From Aeromicrobium sp. Root236 (GTDB taxonomy: Bacteria; Actinomycetota; Actinomycetes; Propionibacteriales; Nocardioidaceae): 64,000 nucleotides of DNA. Made by a program: the position numbers and the translations under genes. Positions 1 through 7,646 of the stretch are shown here, piece after piece. The stretch spans positions 2,344,976-2,408,975 of the forward strand of contig NZ_LMIS01000001.1 of NCBI RefSeq assembly GCF_001428805.1. The letters are read 5' to 3'. Every line of letters begins with the position of its first letter. The stretch's first letter is position 1. The notes beneath the pieces were generated by a model, which worked only from the letters and a program-made list of their open reading frames with translations, was not told the origin of the DNA and did not search any database.

Positions 1-1
1 G

Positions 2-115
2 CTCGGCAACCTCTCCGATGCCGACGCCGCACTGTTCCGCGAGCTCCTCGTACGTGTCGCATCCGCCGGCCCGCTCGTCGAGGCGTGCGAGGTGCCCGGC
101 GTCGCCGAGTGCTAG
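2..115 (+). CDS. C-terminal end of a probable MarR-family regulator (partial)
   Basis: The reading frame open from base 2 to the TAG at 113-115 encodes 37 residues (LGNLSDADAALFRELLVRV...). The pattern 'LsdadaalFreLLvRva' is what the last helix of MarR-type regulators looks like, but too little is present to be certain. The gene begins before the window and runs convergently into the DUF2236 gene on the other strand. Any small helical protein ending this way is an alternative. Confidence 0.45.
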   Translation, partial: LGNLSDADAALFRELLVRVASAGPLVEACEVPGVAEC

Positions 116-975
116 TCCCTGCTCGGCGGGCCTGAGCCCATCGCCCAGCGGATCGCCTCGGTGATCGCGACGCCGCTCGTACGCACGGCTGTCGCCTCGA
201 CGATCGGCAGGTAGGGCAGTCTCAGCGGCCAGCGGGTCCAGCGTGGCATCATCCCGACGGCCGCCGCGGACAGCAGCCCGTACGGCGCTCGCAACGTCAG
301 CGGCACCGGTGGGTGCACGAGGATGAATCGTGCTGCCCGGCGGGCTGCCGGCGTTCCTTGGAGCTCCGGCCGGTAGTCGGCGAGGACCTGGTCGAGCTCG
401 GCCACCGTCTCGGGCACGTCGACGGCACCGAGCGCACGGGCGACGTGTGCCGTCTGCTCGACGTACGCGTCGCGGCCGGCGGCGTCCAGCGGCTTCGCGC
501 CGTAGCGGTCATGCGCCCGCAGGAAGCTGTCGATCTCGGCCACGTGCACCCAGCGCACCAGGTGCGGGTCGGACGCGGCGTACGCCCGGCCGTCCGGCGC
601 CGTGCCGCGCACCCGCTCGTGCACTGCGCGGACCACGGCCACCGCCCGGTCGGCGTCCTCGATCGTGCCGAACGTGGTCTCGGCGAGGAACGTGCTGGTG
701 CGCTGCAGCCGACCCCACGGGTCACCCCGGAACCCGGAGTGCGCATCGACCGCCGCCATCGCCAGCGGGTGCATCGACTGCAGCAGCAACGCGCGGATCC
801 CGCCGACGAACATCGACGCGTCGGAGTGCACGCGGTAGATCGCCGAGCCGGAGGCGAAACGTCGCGGGCCGGCCGAGAAGTGGATGCGATCACGCCGCGC
901 CGGCCCCTCGTCCCCGGCGACACGCGAGAAGATCGTCTCGCCCACGCGTCGGCGTACGGACTCGAGCGGGTTCAT
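112..975 (-). CDS. DUF2236 / MpaB-like oxygenase family protein
   Basis: The 287-residue product starts MNPLESVRRRVGETIFS. It carries the family hallmarks: the 'GGIRALLLQSMHPLAMAAVDAHSGFRGDPWGRLQRT' region with a conserved histidine near residue 70, followed by 'VHERVRGTAPDGRAYAASDP' and 'LVRWVHVAEIDSFL'. Relatives include latex-clearing protein (heme oxygenase) and MpaB-like proteins, but the substrate of most members is unknown. I chose the ATG at 975 because upstream codons in the same frame (to 1155) look non-coding and overlap the neighbouring hydrolase gene. It ends the minus-strand run after the SGNH hydrolase. The family call is firm; the activity is not predicted. Confidence 0.85.
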   Translation of the reverse strand: MNPLESVRRRVGETIFSRVAGDEGPARRDRIHFSAGPRRFASGSAIYRVHSDASMFVGGIRALLLQSMHPLAMAAVDAHSGFRGDPWGRLQRTSTFLAETTFGTIEDADRAVAVVRAVHERVRGTAPDGRAYAASDPHLVRWVHVAEIDSFLRAHDRYGAKPLDAAGRDAYVEQTAHVARALGAVDVPETVAELDQVLADYRPELQGTPAARRAARFILVHPPVPLTLRAPYGLLSAAAVGMMPRWTRWPLRLPYLPIVEATAVRTSGVAITEAIRWAMGSGPPSRD

Positions 976-1012
976 GGCTCGACCGTACGCGTGAAGGCCT
1001 GACCCGGCTCGC

Positions 1013-1699
1013 TCAGACGTCGAGGTGAGCCAGGGACGAGGCGATCGCGGCGAACGCGATCGCGTGCCCACGGGCATTGCAGTGCATGCGGTCGCTCGAG
1101 TAGATCGCCGGGTCAGCAGCTCGAGGATGGTGGTGCGTGTCGACGTGCCACGCACCGGCCTCGGTGGCGACCTCGGCCGTGATCGCGTCGAGCTGGTCCA
1201 TGCGTTCTGCCAGTGCCTCGGCGTACGTCGCCGGGACGAGACCGGATCGGGCGAGGTCGAACAGGCCGATCGTCACGACCGCGATGCCGCGGGCGGTGAA
1301 GCTGGTGACCAGCTCCGTGAGCTCGGTGCGTACGCGCTCGAGGTCAGGCGCCTCGACGAGGACGTCGTTGCCGCCGGCCACCACCATGGTGACGTCTGGG
1401 TGGAACTCGAGCGCCGCCGCCGCCTGCGTCGACCGGATCTCGGCGAGACGTTGCCCGCGCACTCCGAGGTTGCGGTACGCGAAGCCGGGACGGGTCGCCG
1501 CAAGCGCCTCGCCGATGCGATCGGCGAACCCGAGGTTACGGTAGCCATCGAGCGGTTCGCGCACCCCTTCGGCGACGCTGTCACCGACGACGACCATGCG
1601 TTGCCAGGGCAGCTGGCTGAGCCACTCGGCTGCCACCGCGTCGTCGATGCAGTCGGGATCGAACGACTCCCGGTGCGCGCTGTCCATCTCGGTGGTCAT
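1013..1699 (-). CDS. SGNH/GDSL-family hydrolase
   Basis: The 228-residue product has the SGNH blocks in order: block I 'VVVGDSVAEG' near residue 38 with the nucleophilic serine, block II glycine in 'YRNLGVRGQRL', block III 'VVAGGNDVL' with the asparagine, and block V 'DRMHCNARGHA' with the Asp-x-x-His pair. No signal peptide is seen, so a cytoplasmic esterase or lipase-like enzyme is likely; the substrate is unknown. Its ATG overlaps the stop of the upstream efflux pump gene by four bases (ATGA), indicating translational coupling. Confidence 0.88.
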   Translation of the reverse strand: MTTEMDSAHRESFDPDCIDDAVAAEWLSQLPWQRMVVVGDSVAEGVREPLDGYRNLGFADRIGEALAATRPGFAYRNLGVRGQRLAEIRSTQAAAALEFHPDVTMVVAGGNDVLVEAPDLERVRTELTELVTSFTARGIAVVTIGLFDLARSGLVPATYAEALAERMDQLDAITAEVATEAGAWHVDTHHHPRAADPAIYSSDRMHCNARGHAIAFAAIASSLAHLDV

Positions 1700-3102
1700 G
1701 CCGCCTCCTCGGCGACCGGCGCGGGTGCCGGTGCGAGCACGAGCCGCAGCCCGAGCACGCCGCCCACGATCGCGGCACCCGCGATGAGCCAGTACAGCGC
1801 CCGGTAGGGATCCAGCCCGTCTGCCGGGGTCGCGGCCGCGAGGATCACGCCGAGGACGGCGACTCCCACGGCTCCGCCGACCTGGCGGGCCGCGACGTTC
1901 AGTCCCGTCGCCGAGGCGAAGCGGGTCGGCGTCACGGACAGGGCCGCAGCTGACGAGATGCCGACGGTCATGGCACCGAAGCCGACACCCAGGGCCACAC
2001 CGACCGGGAGCCACAGAGCCACGAAGTCCGGTTCCGCGTCCAGAGCGAGGGCGACGACGGCCCAGCTGGCAGCCAGCACGATTCCGCCGCCCAGGACGAG
2101 CACCCGCGCGTCAGGCCGCCGCTTGAGGTTGCCGATCGCGACCGCGGAGACGGCCGTGATGGCGGCGCCGGGGGTCATCGCGAAGCCGGCCTTCAGCTCG
2201 GAGTAGCCCCACACGTCGACCAGGAACAGCACACCGAGGATGAGCGATGCGTACAGGGCGATGCCGTAGAGCAGCGACACGACGTTGGCCATCGCGTACG
2301 TCGGGTTGCTCCACAACGTCGTGTCGATCGCGGGTCGTGGGTGGCGCGCCGACCGCAGGAGCGCGAGGACACCCGTCACCCCGGCGGCGGCGAACGCCGT
2401 GATCGTGGCGGGACTCGACCAGCCCCAGTCCTGGCCCTTCGTGATCGCCAGGATCAGCAGGCCGACCGAGCCGGTGACCAGCGCCGTGCCGAGGAGGTCC
2501 GGCACGCGCCCGCCCTCGGGCCGGGGCGTGCGCAGCTTGGTCGCGGCGTAGAGCAGGCCGAGGCCTATCGGCAGGTTGAGCAGGAACAGCCAGCGCCAGC
2601 CGACCGAGTCGACGACGACACCGCCGAGGGCGGGGCCGAACGCGGCAGCCAAGGCACCCGACGCGCTCCAGAGACCGATGGCCGCGGTCCGCCGCTCCGG
2701 CGCGGTGTCGGCGAGCACGAGGGCGAGCGACGCCGGGATCAGGATCGCCGCTCCGACGCCCTGCACGCCCCGCGCGGCGATGAGCGTCCCGTACGTCGGG
2801 GCGACCGCCGCGACGAACGACGCGGCAGTGAACGTGCCGACGCCGATGACGAACAGGCGCTGCCGGCTGATGATGTCGGCGAATCCGCCCGCAGGTGCCA
2901 GGAGCGCGGCGAAGAAGATCGTGTAGAGCGTCACGACCCAGGTCAGCGCGCCCACGCCGACATGGAAGTCGGTGGCGATGTCGGGGAGCGCCAGGTTGGT
3001 GATCGTCACGTCGAGGAAGGCGAGGAACGGTCCCCCGCAGGCCAGCAGGAGGGGAATGCGTGAGTGGACCCGAGCGGCGTCCACGGTGTCGAGATCGGTC
3101 AT
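1696..3102 (-). CDS. DHA2-type MFS drug/efflux transporter
   Basis: This 468-residue membrane protein has about 14 hydrophobic segments and the motifs of EmrB/QacA-type proton-driven exporters: 'FLDVTITNLALPDIA' in helix 1, 'GvqGVGAAILIPASLALV' in helix 4 and 'GPALGGVVVDSVGWRWLFLLNLPIG' (motif C) around residues 130-160. It should export hydrophobic or cationic compounds across the cytoplasmic membrane. The start at 3102 (MTDLDTVD) is preferred over an in-frame start at 3162, which lies inside the divergent promoter. It faces a TetR gene across a palindrome and is presumably repressed by it; the SGNH hydrolase is coupled downstream. Confidence 0.9.
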   Translation of the reverse strand: MTDLDTVDAARVHSRIPLLLACGGPFLAFLDVTITNLALPDIATDFHVGVGALTWVVTLYTIFFAALLAPAGGFADIISRQRLFVIGVGTFTAASFVAAVAPTYGTLIAARGVQGVGAAILIPASLALVLADTAPERRTAAIGLWSASGALAAAFGPALGGVVVDSVGWRWLFLLNLPIGLGLLYAATKLRTPRPEGGRVPDLLGTALVTGSVGLLILAITKGQDWGWSSPATITAFAAAGVTGVLALLRSARHPRPAIDTTLWSNPTYAMANVVSLLYGIALYASLILGVLFLVDVWGYSELKAGFAMTPGAAITAVSAVAIGNLKRRPDARVLVLGGGIVLAASWAVVALALDAEPDFVALWLPVGVALGVGFGAMTVGISSAAALSVTPTRFASATGLNVAARQVGGAVGVAVLGVILAAATPADGLDPYRALYWLIAGAAIVGGVLGLRLVLAPAPAPVAEEAA

Positions 3103-3120
3103 GCCGATGAATTTAGAGTA

Positions 3121-3155
3121 CGATCGTTCGTACGTCAATAACGTACGACCGTGCG
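3121..3155. promoter_or_regulatory. TetR-type operator between efflux pump and regulator genes
   Basis: Two 15-base arms, CGATCGTTCGTACGT and ACGTACGACCGTGCG, form an inverted repeat (12 of 15 pairs) around the 5-base spacer CAATA. It fills the divergent intergenic gap between the DHA2 pump start (3102) and the TetR start (3169), so binding could repress both genes. Confidence 0.7.
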
Positions 3156-3168
3156 CTATCATGGCGGC

Positions 3169-3789
3169 ATGGCCGGGCGACGATCAGCGCAGGACGCGCT
3201 CACGACGCGTGACTCGATCCTCCGCAAGGCTGCCGACATCGCCACGGTCGACGGACTCGAAGGCGTGACGATCGGCCGCCTCGCGACCGACCTCGACATG
3301 AGCAAGTCCGGGGTGATCGGGCAGTTCGGCTCCAAGGAGGAGCTGCAGCTCGCGACCTTGGAGCGCTTGCTCGGGACGTTCCGGGAGCGCGTCTGGGACC
3401 CGGTCCAGCACCTCCAGCCGGGACTCCCGCGGCTGCTGGCCATCTGCGAGTCGTGGGCCCACTACGAGGGCCACCCCGAGTTCGAGGGTGGCTGCGGCGT
3501 GGCCCAGGTGTCGTTCGAGTTCGACGGCCGACCGGGCCGCGTGCACGACGCGCTGGCGACCGCCCTGAAGCGATGGCGTCGCACGCTCGTCGCCGACATC
3601 ACGACCGCCGTCGAGGCCGGCGACCTGCCCGCTGACACCGATCCTCAGCAGGTCGCGTTCAGCCTCGACGCCCTAGCCTCCGGCATGAACACCGCGCGGC
3701 TGCTGCACGGCGACACCGACTCCGGCTCGTGGGCGCTCGCCGCGATGCATGCCGTGCTCGGCATCAAGCGAGCGCCCGCGAGCTCCTAG
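3169..3789 (+). CDS. TetR-family transcriptional regulator
   Basis: The 206-residue product has an N-terminal TetR helix-turn-helix (residues ~15-60: 'ILRKAADIATVDGLEGVTIGRLATDLDMSKSGVIGQFGSKEELQLATL') and a C-terminal ligand domain of the TetR_C_16-like type ('HPEFEGGCGVAQVSFEFDGRPGRVHDAL'). The ATG at 3169 is used rather than the in-frame GTG at 3151, which would place the start inside the operator. It is divergent from, and most likely represses, the DHA2 pump. Its stop overlaps the stop of the convergent ABC fusion gene by four bases (CTAG). Confidence 0.9.
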   Translation: MAGRRSAQDALTTRDSILRKAADIATVDGLEGVTIGRLATDLDMSKSGVIGQFGSKEELQLATLERLLGTFRERVWDPVQHLQPGLPRLLAICESWAHYEGHPEFEGGCGVAQVSFEFDGRPGRVHDALATALKRWRRTLVADITTAVEAGDLPADTDPQQVAFSLDALASGMNTARLLHGDTDSGSWALAAMHAVLGIKRAPASS

Positions 3790-6449
3790 GAGATGTCGGT
3801 GAGCAGGTGTCCGCGGGCTTCGCGGCGTCGACGCTGCTCGTCGGGATCCGGTACGGGCACCGCCGCGATGAGCCGCTTGGTGTAGTCCTCCTGCGGGTTG
3901 CCGAGCACCTGGTCGCGCGGTCCGATCTCGACGAGCTTGCCGTTCTGCATGACCGCGACGCGGTTGGCGAGGGTGTCGACGACCGCGAGGTCGTGGCTGA
4001 TGAACAGGCAGGCGAACTGCAGCCGCTGCTGGAGCTCGGTGAACAGCTCGAGCACCCGTGCCTGCACCGACACGTCGAGCGCCGACGTCGGCTCGTCCGC
4101 GATGAGCAGGTCGGGGTCGAGGGCGAGGGCACGCGCGAGGCTGACGCGCTGGCGCTGACCGCCGGAGAGCTCGTGCGGGAACCGCTCGACGTACGAGCCG
4201 CCCAGCTCCACGTTGTCGAGCAACGACCTGACCTTGGCGTCGATCTCGGACTGCTTCATGTCGGTCTGGACGTGCAGCGGCTCGGCGACGCACTGGCCGA
4301 TCGACATGCGCGGGTTGAGCGACGACGCCGGGTCCTGGAACACGAAGCCGAAGCGCGAGCGCAACGGCCGCAGCTTGCGGTCGGAGAGCCCGGAGACCTG
4401 GTTGCCGGACACGTGGATCGTGCCGCTCGTCGGCTGCTGGAGACCCACGGTCGTACGCCCGATGGTCGACTTGCCCGAGCCGGACTCGCCGACCAGGCCG
4501 AGCACCTCGCCCTTGCGGATCTCGAGAGACACGTGGTCGACGGCGCGGAAGGCGGGCTGGCCGAGACCGCCGGGGAACTCGACGACCAGGTCGTCGACCT
4601 TGAGCACCAGGTCGTTCTCGTCGACGAGTCCCGGACCGTTCTCGCGACCGAGGTGGGGGACGGCGTCGAGCAGGGCACGCGTGTAGGGGTGCTTGGGCTC
4701 GGCGAACAGCTGCCCGGACGGGGCCTGCTCGACGATGTTGCCGCGATACATCACGACCACCCGGTCGGCCATGTCGGCGACGACGCCCATGTTGTGCGTG
4801 ATCAGGACGATCGCGGTGCCGAGCCGGTCGCGCAGCGACAGCAGCAGCTCGAGGATCGCGGCCTGGACCGTGACGTCGAGTGCCGTCGTGGGCTCGTCGG
4901 CGATGATGACGTCGGGGTCGCAGGCGATCGCCATTGCGATGACGACGCGCTGCTTCTGCCCGCCGGACAGCTGGTGCGGGTAGTAGTCGACGCGGTGCTC
5001 GGGGTCGGGCATGCCGACCATGTCGAGCAGCTCGATCGCGCGCTTGCGGGCGTCCTTCTTGGAGATCTCCTTGTGCGCCTGGATGCCCTCGATGATCTGC
5101 CACCCGACGGTGTAGACCGGGTTGAGCGCGGTCGACGGCTCCTGGAAGACCATGGAGACCTGGTCACCGCGGATCGGCCGGATCTCGTTGTTGGACATGC
5201 CGAGCAGCTCGCGGTCGCCGAGGCGTGCCGAGCCGGTCACCGCGGCGGTCGACGGCAGCAGGCCGAGGACGGCTCGGGAGCTGACGGACTTGCCGGAGCC
5301 GGACTCGCCGACGACGGCCACGACCTCGCCCGGGGCGACGTCGAACGAGATGCCGTTGACCGCGTGGATCTGGCCGGCGTCCGTACGGAAGGTCACCGCC
5401 AGGTCTGACAGCGACAGGGCGGCGACGCGCTTCTCGCCGGACTCGGTGTTGCGGACCTCGACCGACGGCTCGATGTCACCGGTCAGCTCCTCGAACTCCG
5501 CGGAGATCTCCTTCTCGTCGGCCGACGTCGTCTCGGCGCCGCGCGTGCGCAGCAACGGGTTGAGGATGTCGTTGAGGCTCTCGCCCACGAGGGTCACGCC
5601 GAGCACGATCAGGACGATCGCGCTGCCGGGGAAGACGCTGGTCCACCAGATGCCGTTGGAGGCGTCCGGCAGGGCCTTGTTGAGATCGAAGCCCCACTCG
5701 GCGGCGGCGGACGGCTCGATGCCGAAGCCGAGGAAGCCGAGGCCGGCGAGGGTCAGGATCGCCTCGGACGCGTTGAGCGTGCCGATCACCGGCAGGTTCT
5801 GCGCGACGTTGGAGAAGATGTGCCGGCCGAGGATGCGCGGGGTGCGCACGCCCACGACCCGGGCCGAGTCGACGTAGGGCTCGACCTTGACGGCCAGGGT
5901 CGCGCTGCGGATCACGCGGTAGTACTGCGGCACGAACACGACCGTGATCGATATGGCGGCGGCGAGGATGCCGCCCAGCGCGCCGCTGGCGCCGCCGGTC
6001 AGCACGATCGACACGACGATCGCGAGCAGCAGGGACGGGAACGCGTAGAGCGCGTCCATGATCAGGACGAGCACCCGGTCGAGCCAGCCACCCAGGTAGC
6101 CGGACAGCAGACCGAGCGGCACCCCGACCAGGCTCGACAGCACGACCGCGAGGACGATGACCTCGAGCGCGGTGCGGGTGCCGTAGATGACGCGGGACAG
6201 CACGTCGGTGCCACCGACGGTCGTGCCGAACCAGTGGTCGGCCGACGGTGCCTGCTGCGTGCCGAAGAGCACGCCGCCGGAACGGTCGGCGTTGAAGCCG
6301 TAGGGGGCGATCAGGGGCGCGAAGATCGCGACGATGACGAACGCGCCGATGATCGCGAAGCCGAGCAGCAGCATGAAGCGCTGCAGGCCGTGCGACTGAC
6401 GTACGACGGCGGGAACCACTTTCGACAGGCTCAAGCGACGGGTAGTCAT
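3786..6449 (-). CDS. Oligopeptide ABC importer: permease-ATPase-ATPase fusion (DppC-DppD-DppF)
   Basis: This 887-residue protein fuses three subunits that are normally separate. Residues ~1-310 are a DppC/OppC permease (N-terminal membrane segment, then the 'FGTTVGGTDVLSRVIYGTRTALEV' region and EAA-type loop). Residues ~345-600 are the first ATPase (Walker A GESGSGKS, signature LSGGQ, Walker B VIIADEPTTALD). Residues ~625-885 are the second ATPase (Walker A GESGSGKST, LSGGQRQR, LLIADEPTSALD), each with the oligopeptide-binding C-terminal extension ('HPYTRALLDAVP', 'DYTKRLIAAVPVPDP'). All nucleotide-binding motifs are intact, so the fusion should be active. Its start overlaps the DppB stop (TGATG). 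The N-terminal 'LSLSK' residues come from a short repeat (see 6420-6435). Confidence 0.93.
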   Translation of the reverse strand: MTTRRLSLSKVVPAVVRQSHGLQRFMLLLGFAIIGAFVIVAIFAPLIAPYGFNADRSGGVLFGTQQAPSADHWFGTTVGGTDVLSRVIYGTRTALEVIVLAVVLSSLVGVPLGLLSGYLGGWLDRVLVLIMDALYAFPSLLLAIVVSIVLTGGASGALGGILAAAISITVVFVPQYYRVIRSATLAVKVEPYVDSARVVGVRTPRILGRHIFSNVAQNLPVIGTLNASEAILTLAGLGFLGFGIEPSAAAEWGFDLNKALPDASNGIWWTSVFPGSAIVLIVLGVTLVGESLNDILNPLLRTRGAETTSADEKEISAEFEELTGDIEPSVEVRNTESGEKRVAALSLSDLAVTFRTDAGQIHAVNGISFDVAPGEVVAVVGESGSGKSVSSRAVLGLLPSTAAVTGSARLGDRELLGMSNNEIRPIRGDQVSMVFQEPSTALNPVYTVGWQIIEGIQAHKEISKKDARKRAIELLDMVGMPDPEHRVDYYPHQLSGGQKQRVVIAMAIACDPDVIIADEPTTALDVTVQAAILELLLSLRDRLGTAIVLITHNMGVVADMADRVVVMYRGNIVEQAPSGQLFAEPKHPYTRALLDAVPHLGRENGPGLVDENDLVLKVDDLVVEFPGGLGQPAFRAVDHVSLEIRKGEVLGLVGESGSGKSTIGRTTVGLQQPTSGTIHVSGNQVSGLSDRKLRPLRSRFGFVFQDPASSLNPRMSIGQCVAEPLHVQTDMKQSEIDAKVRSLLDNVELGGSYVERFPHELSGGQRQRVSLARALALDPDLLIADEPTSALDVSVQARVLELFTELQQRLQFACLFISHDLAVVDTLANRVAVMQNGKLVEIGPRDQVLGNPQEDYTKRLIAAVPVPDPDEQRRRREARGHLLTDIS
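6420..6435. repeat. Copy of short dispersed repeat inside the fusion-gene start
   Basis: The bases TTTCGACAGGCTCAAG repeat the core of the hairpin at 7568-7591. Here they are translated in the minus-strand gene as the residues LSLSK just after its start codon. Confidence 0.6.
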
Positions 6450-7534
6450 CAGAACCTCACTCGGGGGTCGACGAGGGCGACGATCGCGTCGATCACGAGG
6501 CTCGCGACGCAGACGATCACGGCGATCGCGGTGACGATGCCCTGGACCGCGAGGAAGTCACGGGCCTTGAGGTACTGGGTCAGCTCGTAGCCGATGCCCT
6601 TCCACTCGAACGTCGTCTCGGTCAGCACGGCGCCGGCCAGGAGCAGCGCGATCTGCATGCCCATGACCGTGACGACCGGGACGAGCGCGTTGCGGAACGC
6701 GTGCTTGCGCACGACCCTTCTCTCGGACACGCCGCGGGCTCTCGCCGCCGTGACGTAGTCCATGCGCAGCGTCTGCAGGAGGTTGATGCGTACGAGGCGG
6801 AGGAAGACGCCGCCGGTCAGCAGGCCCAGCGCGACGGCGGGCAGCACGGCGTACTGGAGCACCTCGAGGATGATCTTGGGGTCACCCCACAGGAGCGCGT
6901 CGACGATCATGATGTTGGTGTGCGGGTGCACGTTGTCGAGGATGAGCTCGGTCTGCGTCGACGAGCGGCCCGACGACGGCCAGCCGAATGGCGTGAAGGC
7001 GAGCTTGAGCAGCAGGCCGACGAAGAACACGGGCGCGGCATAGATGAGGATCGCGAACAGGCGGAGGATTACGTCGGGCAGCCGGTCGCGGTAGCGCGCT
7101 GCGAGACGCCCCAGCGGGACGCCGACGGCGAAGGCCACGAGGAGGGCCCAGAACGACAGCTCGAGCGTCGCGGCGCCATAGTGGGTGAGGATGCCCGAGA
7201 TCTCGCGGTGATCGGTCAGCGTCGTGCCGAAGTCGCCGTGGAGGAGGCCGGTGATGTACTCCCAGTACTGGGTCAGCATGGGCCGGTCGAGACCGGCGGC
7301 GTGCTTGCGCTCGGCGATCTGCTCGGCGTTGAGGCGGCCGCCCTGGGCAGCGGTCACGGGATCGCCGATGACGCGCATCAGCAGGAACACCATCGTGACG
7401 AGCACCCACAGCATCGGGATGATCAGGGCGACGCGGACCAGCATGTAGCGGGCGAGAGGGCTGAGCGGCCCCCGGCGCCTGCGGGACGGTTGGGCGGGAG
7501 TCGGCTCGAGCGGCGCGAGGACTTCGGCGGTCAT
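6449..7534 (-). CDS. Oligopeptide ABC transporter permease, DppB/OppB type
   Basis: The 361-residue inner-membrane permease has the DppB pattern: one N-terminal transmembrane helix (~residues 28-52, 'YMLVRVALIIPMLWVLVTMVFLL'), an extracytoplasmic segment ('GLDRPMLTQYWEYITGLLHGDFGTT'), five further helices and the EAA loop 'DYVTAARARGVSERRVVRKHAFRNALVPVVT'. It ends with the typical 'IVALVDPRVRF'. It pairs with the permease part of the downstream fusion to form the channel, fed by the lipoprotein encoded upstream. A strong hairpin and a short repeat lie between the lipoprotein gene and this one. Confidence 0.93.
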   Translation of the reverse strand: MTAEVLAPLEPTPAQPSRRRRGPLSPLARYMLVRVALIIPMLWVLVTMVFLLMRVIGDPVTAAQGGRLNAEQIAERKHAAGLDRPMLTQYWEYITGLLHGDFGTTLTDHREISGILTHYGAATLELSFWALLVAFAVGVPLGRLAARYRDRLPDVILRLFAILIYAAPVFFVGLLLKLAFTPFGWPSSGRSSTQTELILDNVHPHTNIMIVDALLWGDPKIILEVLQYAVLPAVALGLLTGGVFLRLVRINLLQTLRMDYVTAARARGVSERRVVRKHAFRNALVPVVTVMGMQIALLLAGAVLTETTFEWKGIGYELTQYLKARDFLAVQGIVTAIAVIVCVASLVIDAIVALVDPRVRF

Positions 7535-7567
7535 GAGTTCCTCATTCTCGGATCTTTGAGAGGGTCA

Positions 7568-7591
7568 GGTCCTTCGACAGGCTCAAGGACC
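7568..7591. repeat. Short palindromic repeat (REP-like)
   Basis: The arms GGTCCTT and AAGGACC pair perfectly around a 10-base loop. The loop and inner flanks (TTCGACAGGCTCAAG) recur at 6421-6435, so this is a small dispersed repeat and not an ordinary operator. It lies just upstream of the DppB start. Confidence 0.65.
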
Positions 7592-7610
7592 GTAGACGAC
7601 AACATACGGA

Positions 7611-7637
7611 AGGGGCGGGTCCAATGGACCCGCCCCT
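7611..7637 (-). terminator. Strong hairpin after the peptide-binding protein gene
   Basis: AGGGGCGGGTCC (7611-7622) and GGACCCGCCCCT (7626-7637) form a perfect 12-bp stem with a 3-base loop, 10 bases after the stop codon of the binding-protein gene. There is no clear U tract. It probably causes partial termination or stabilises the upstream message, allowing more binding protein than permease. Confidence 0.7.
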
Positions 7638-7646
7638 CCGACGTAC

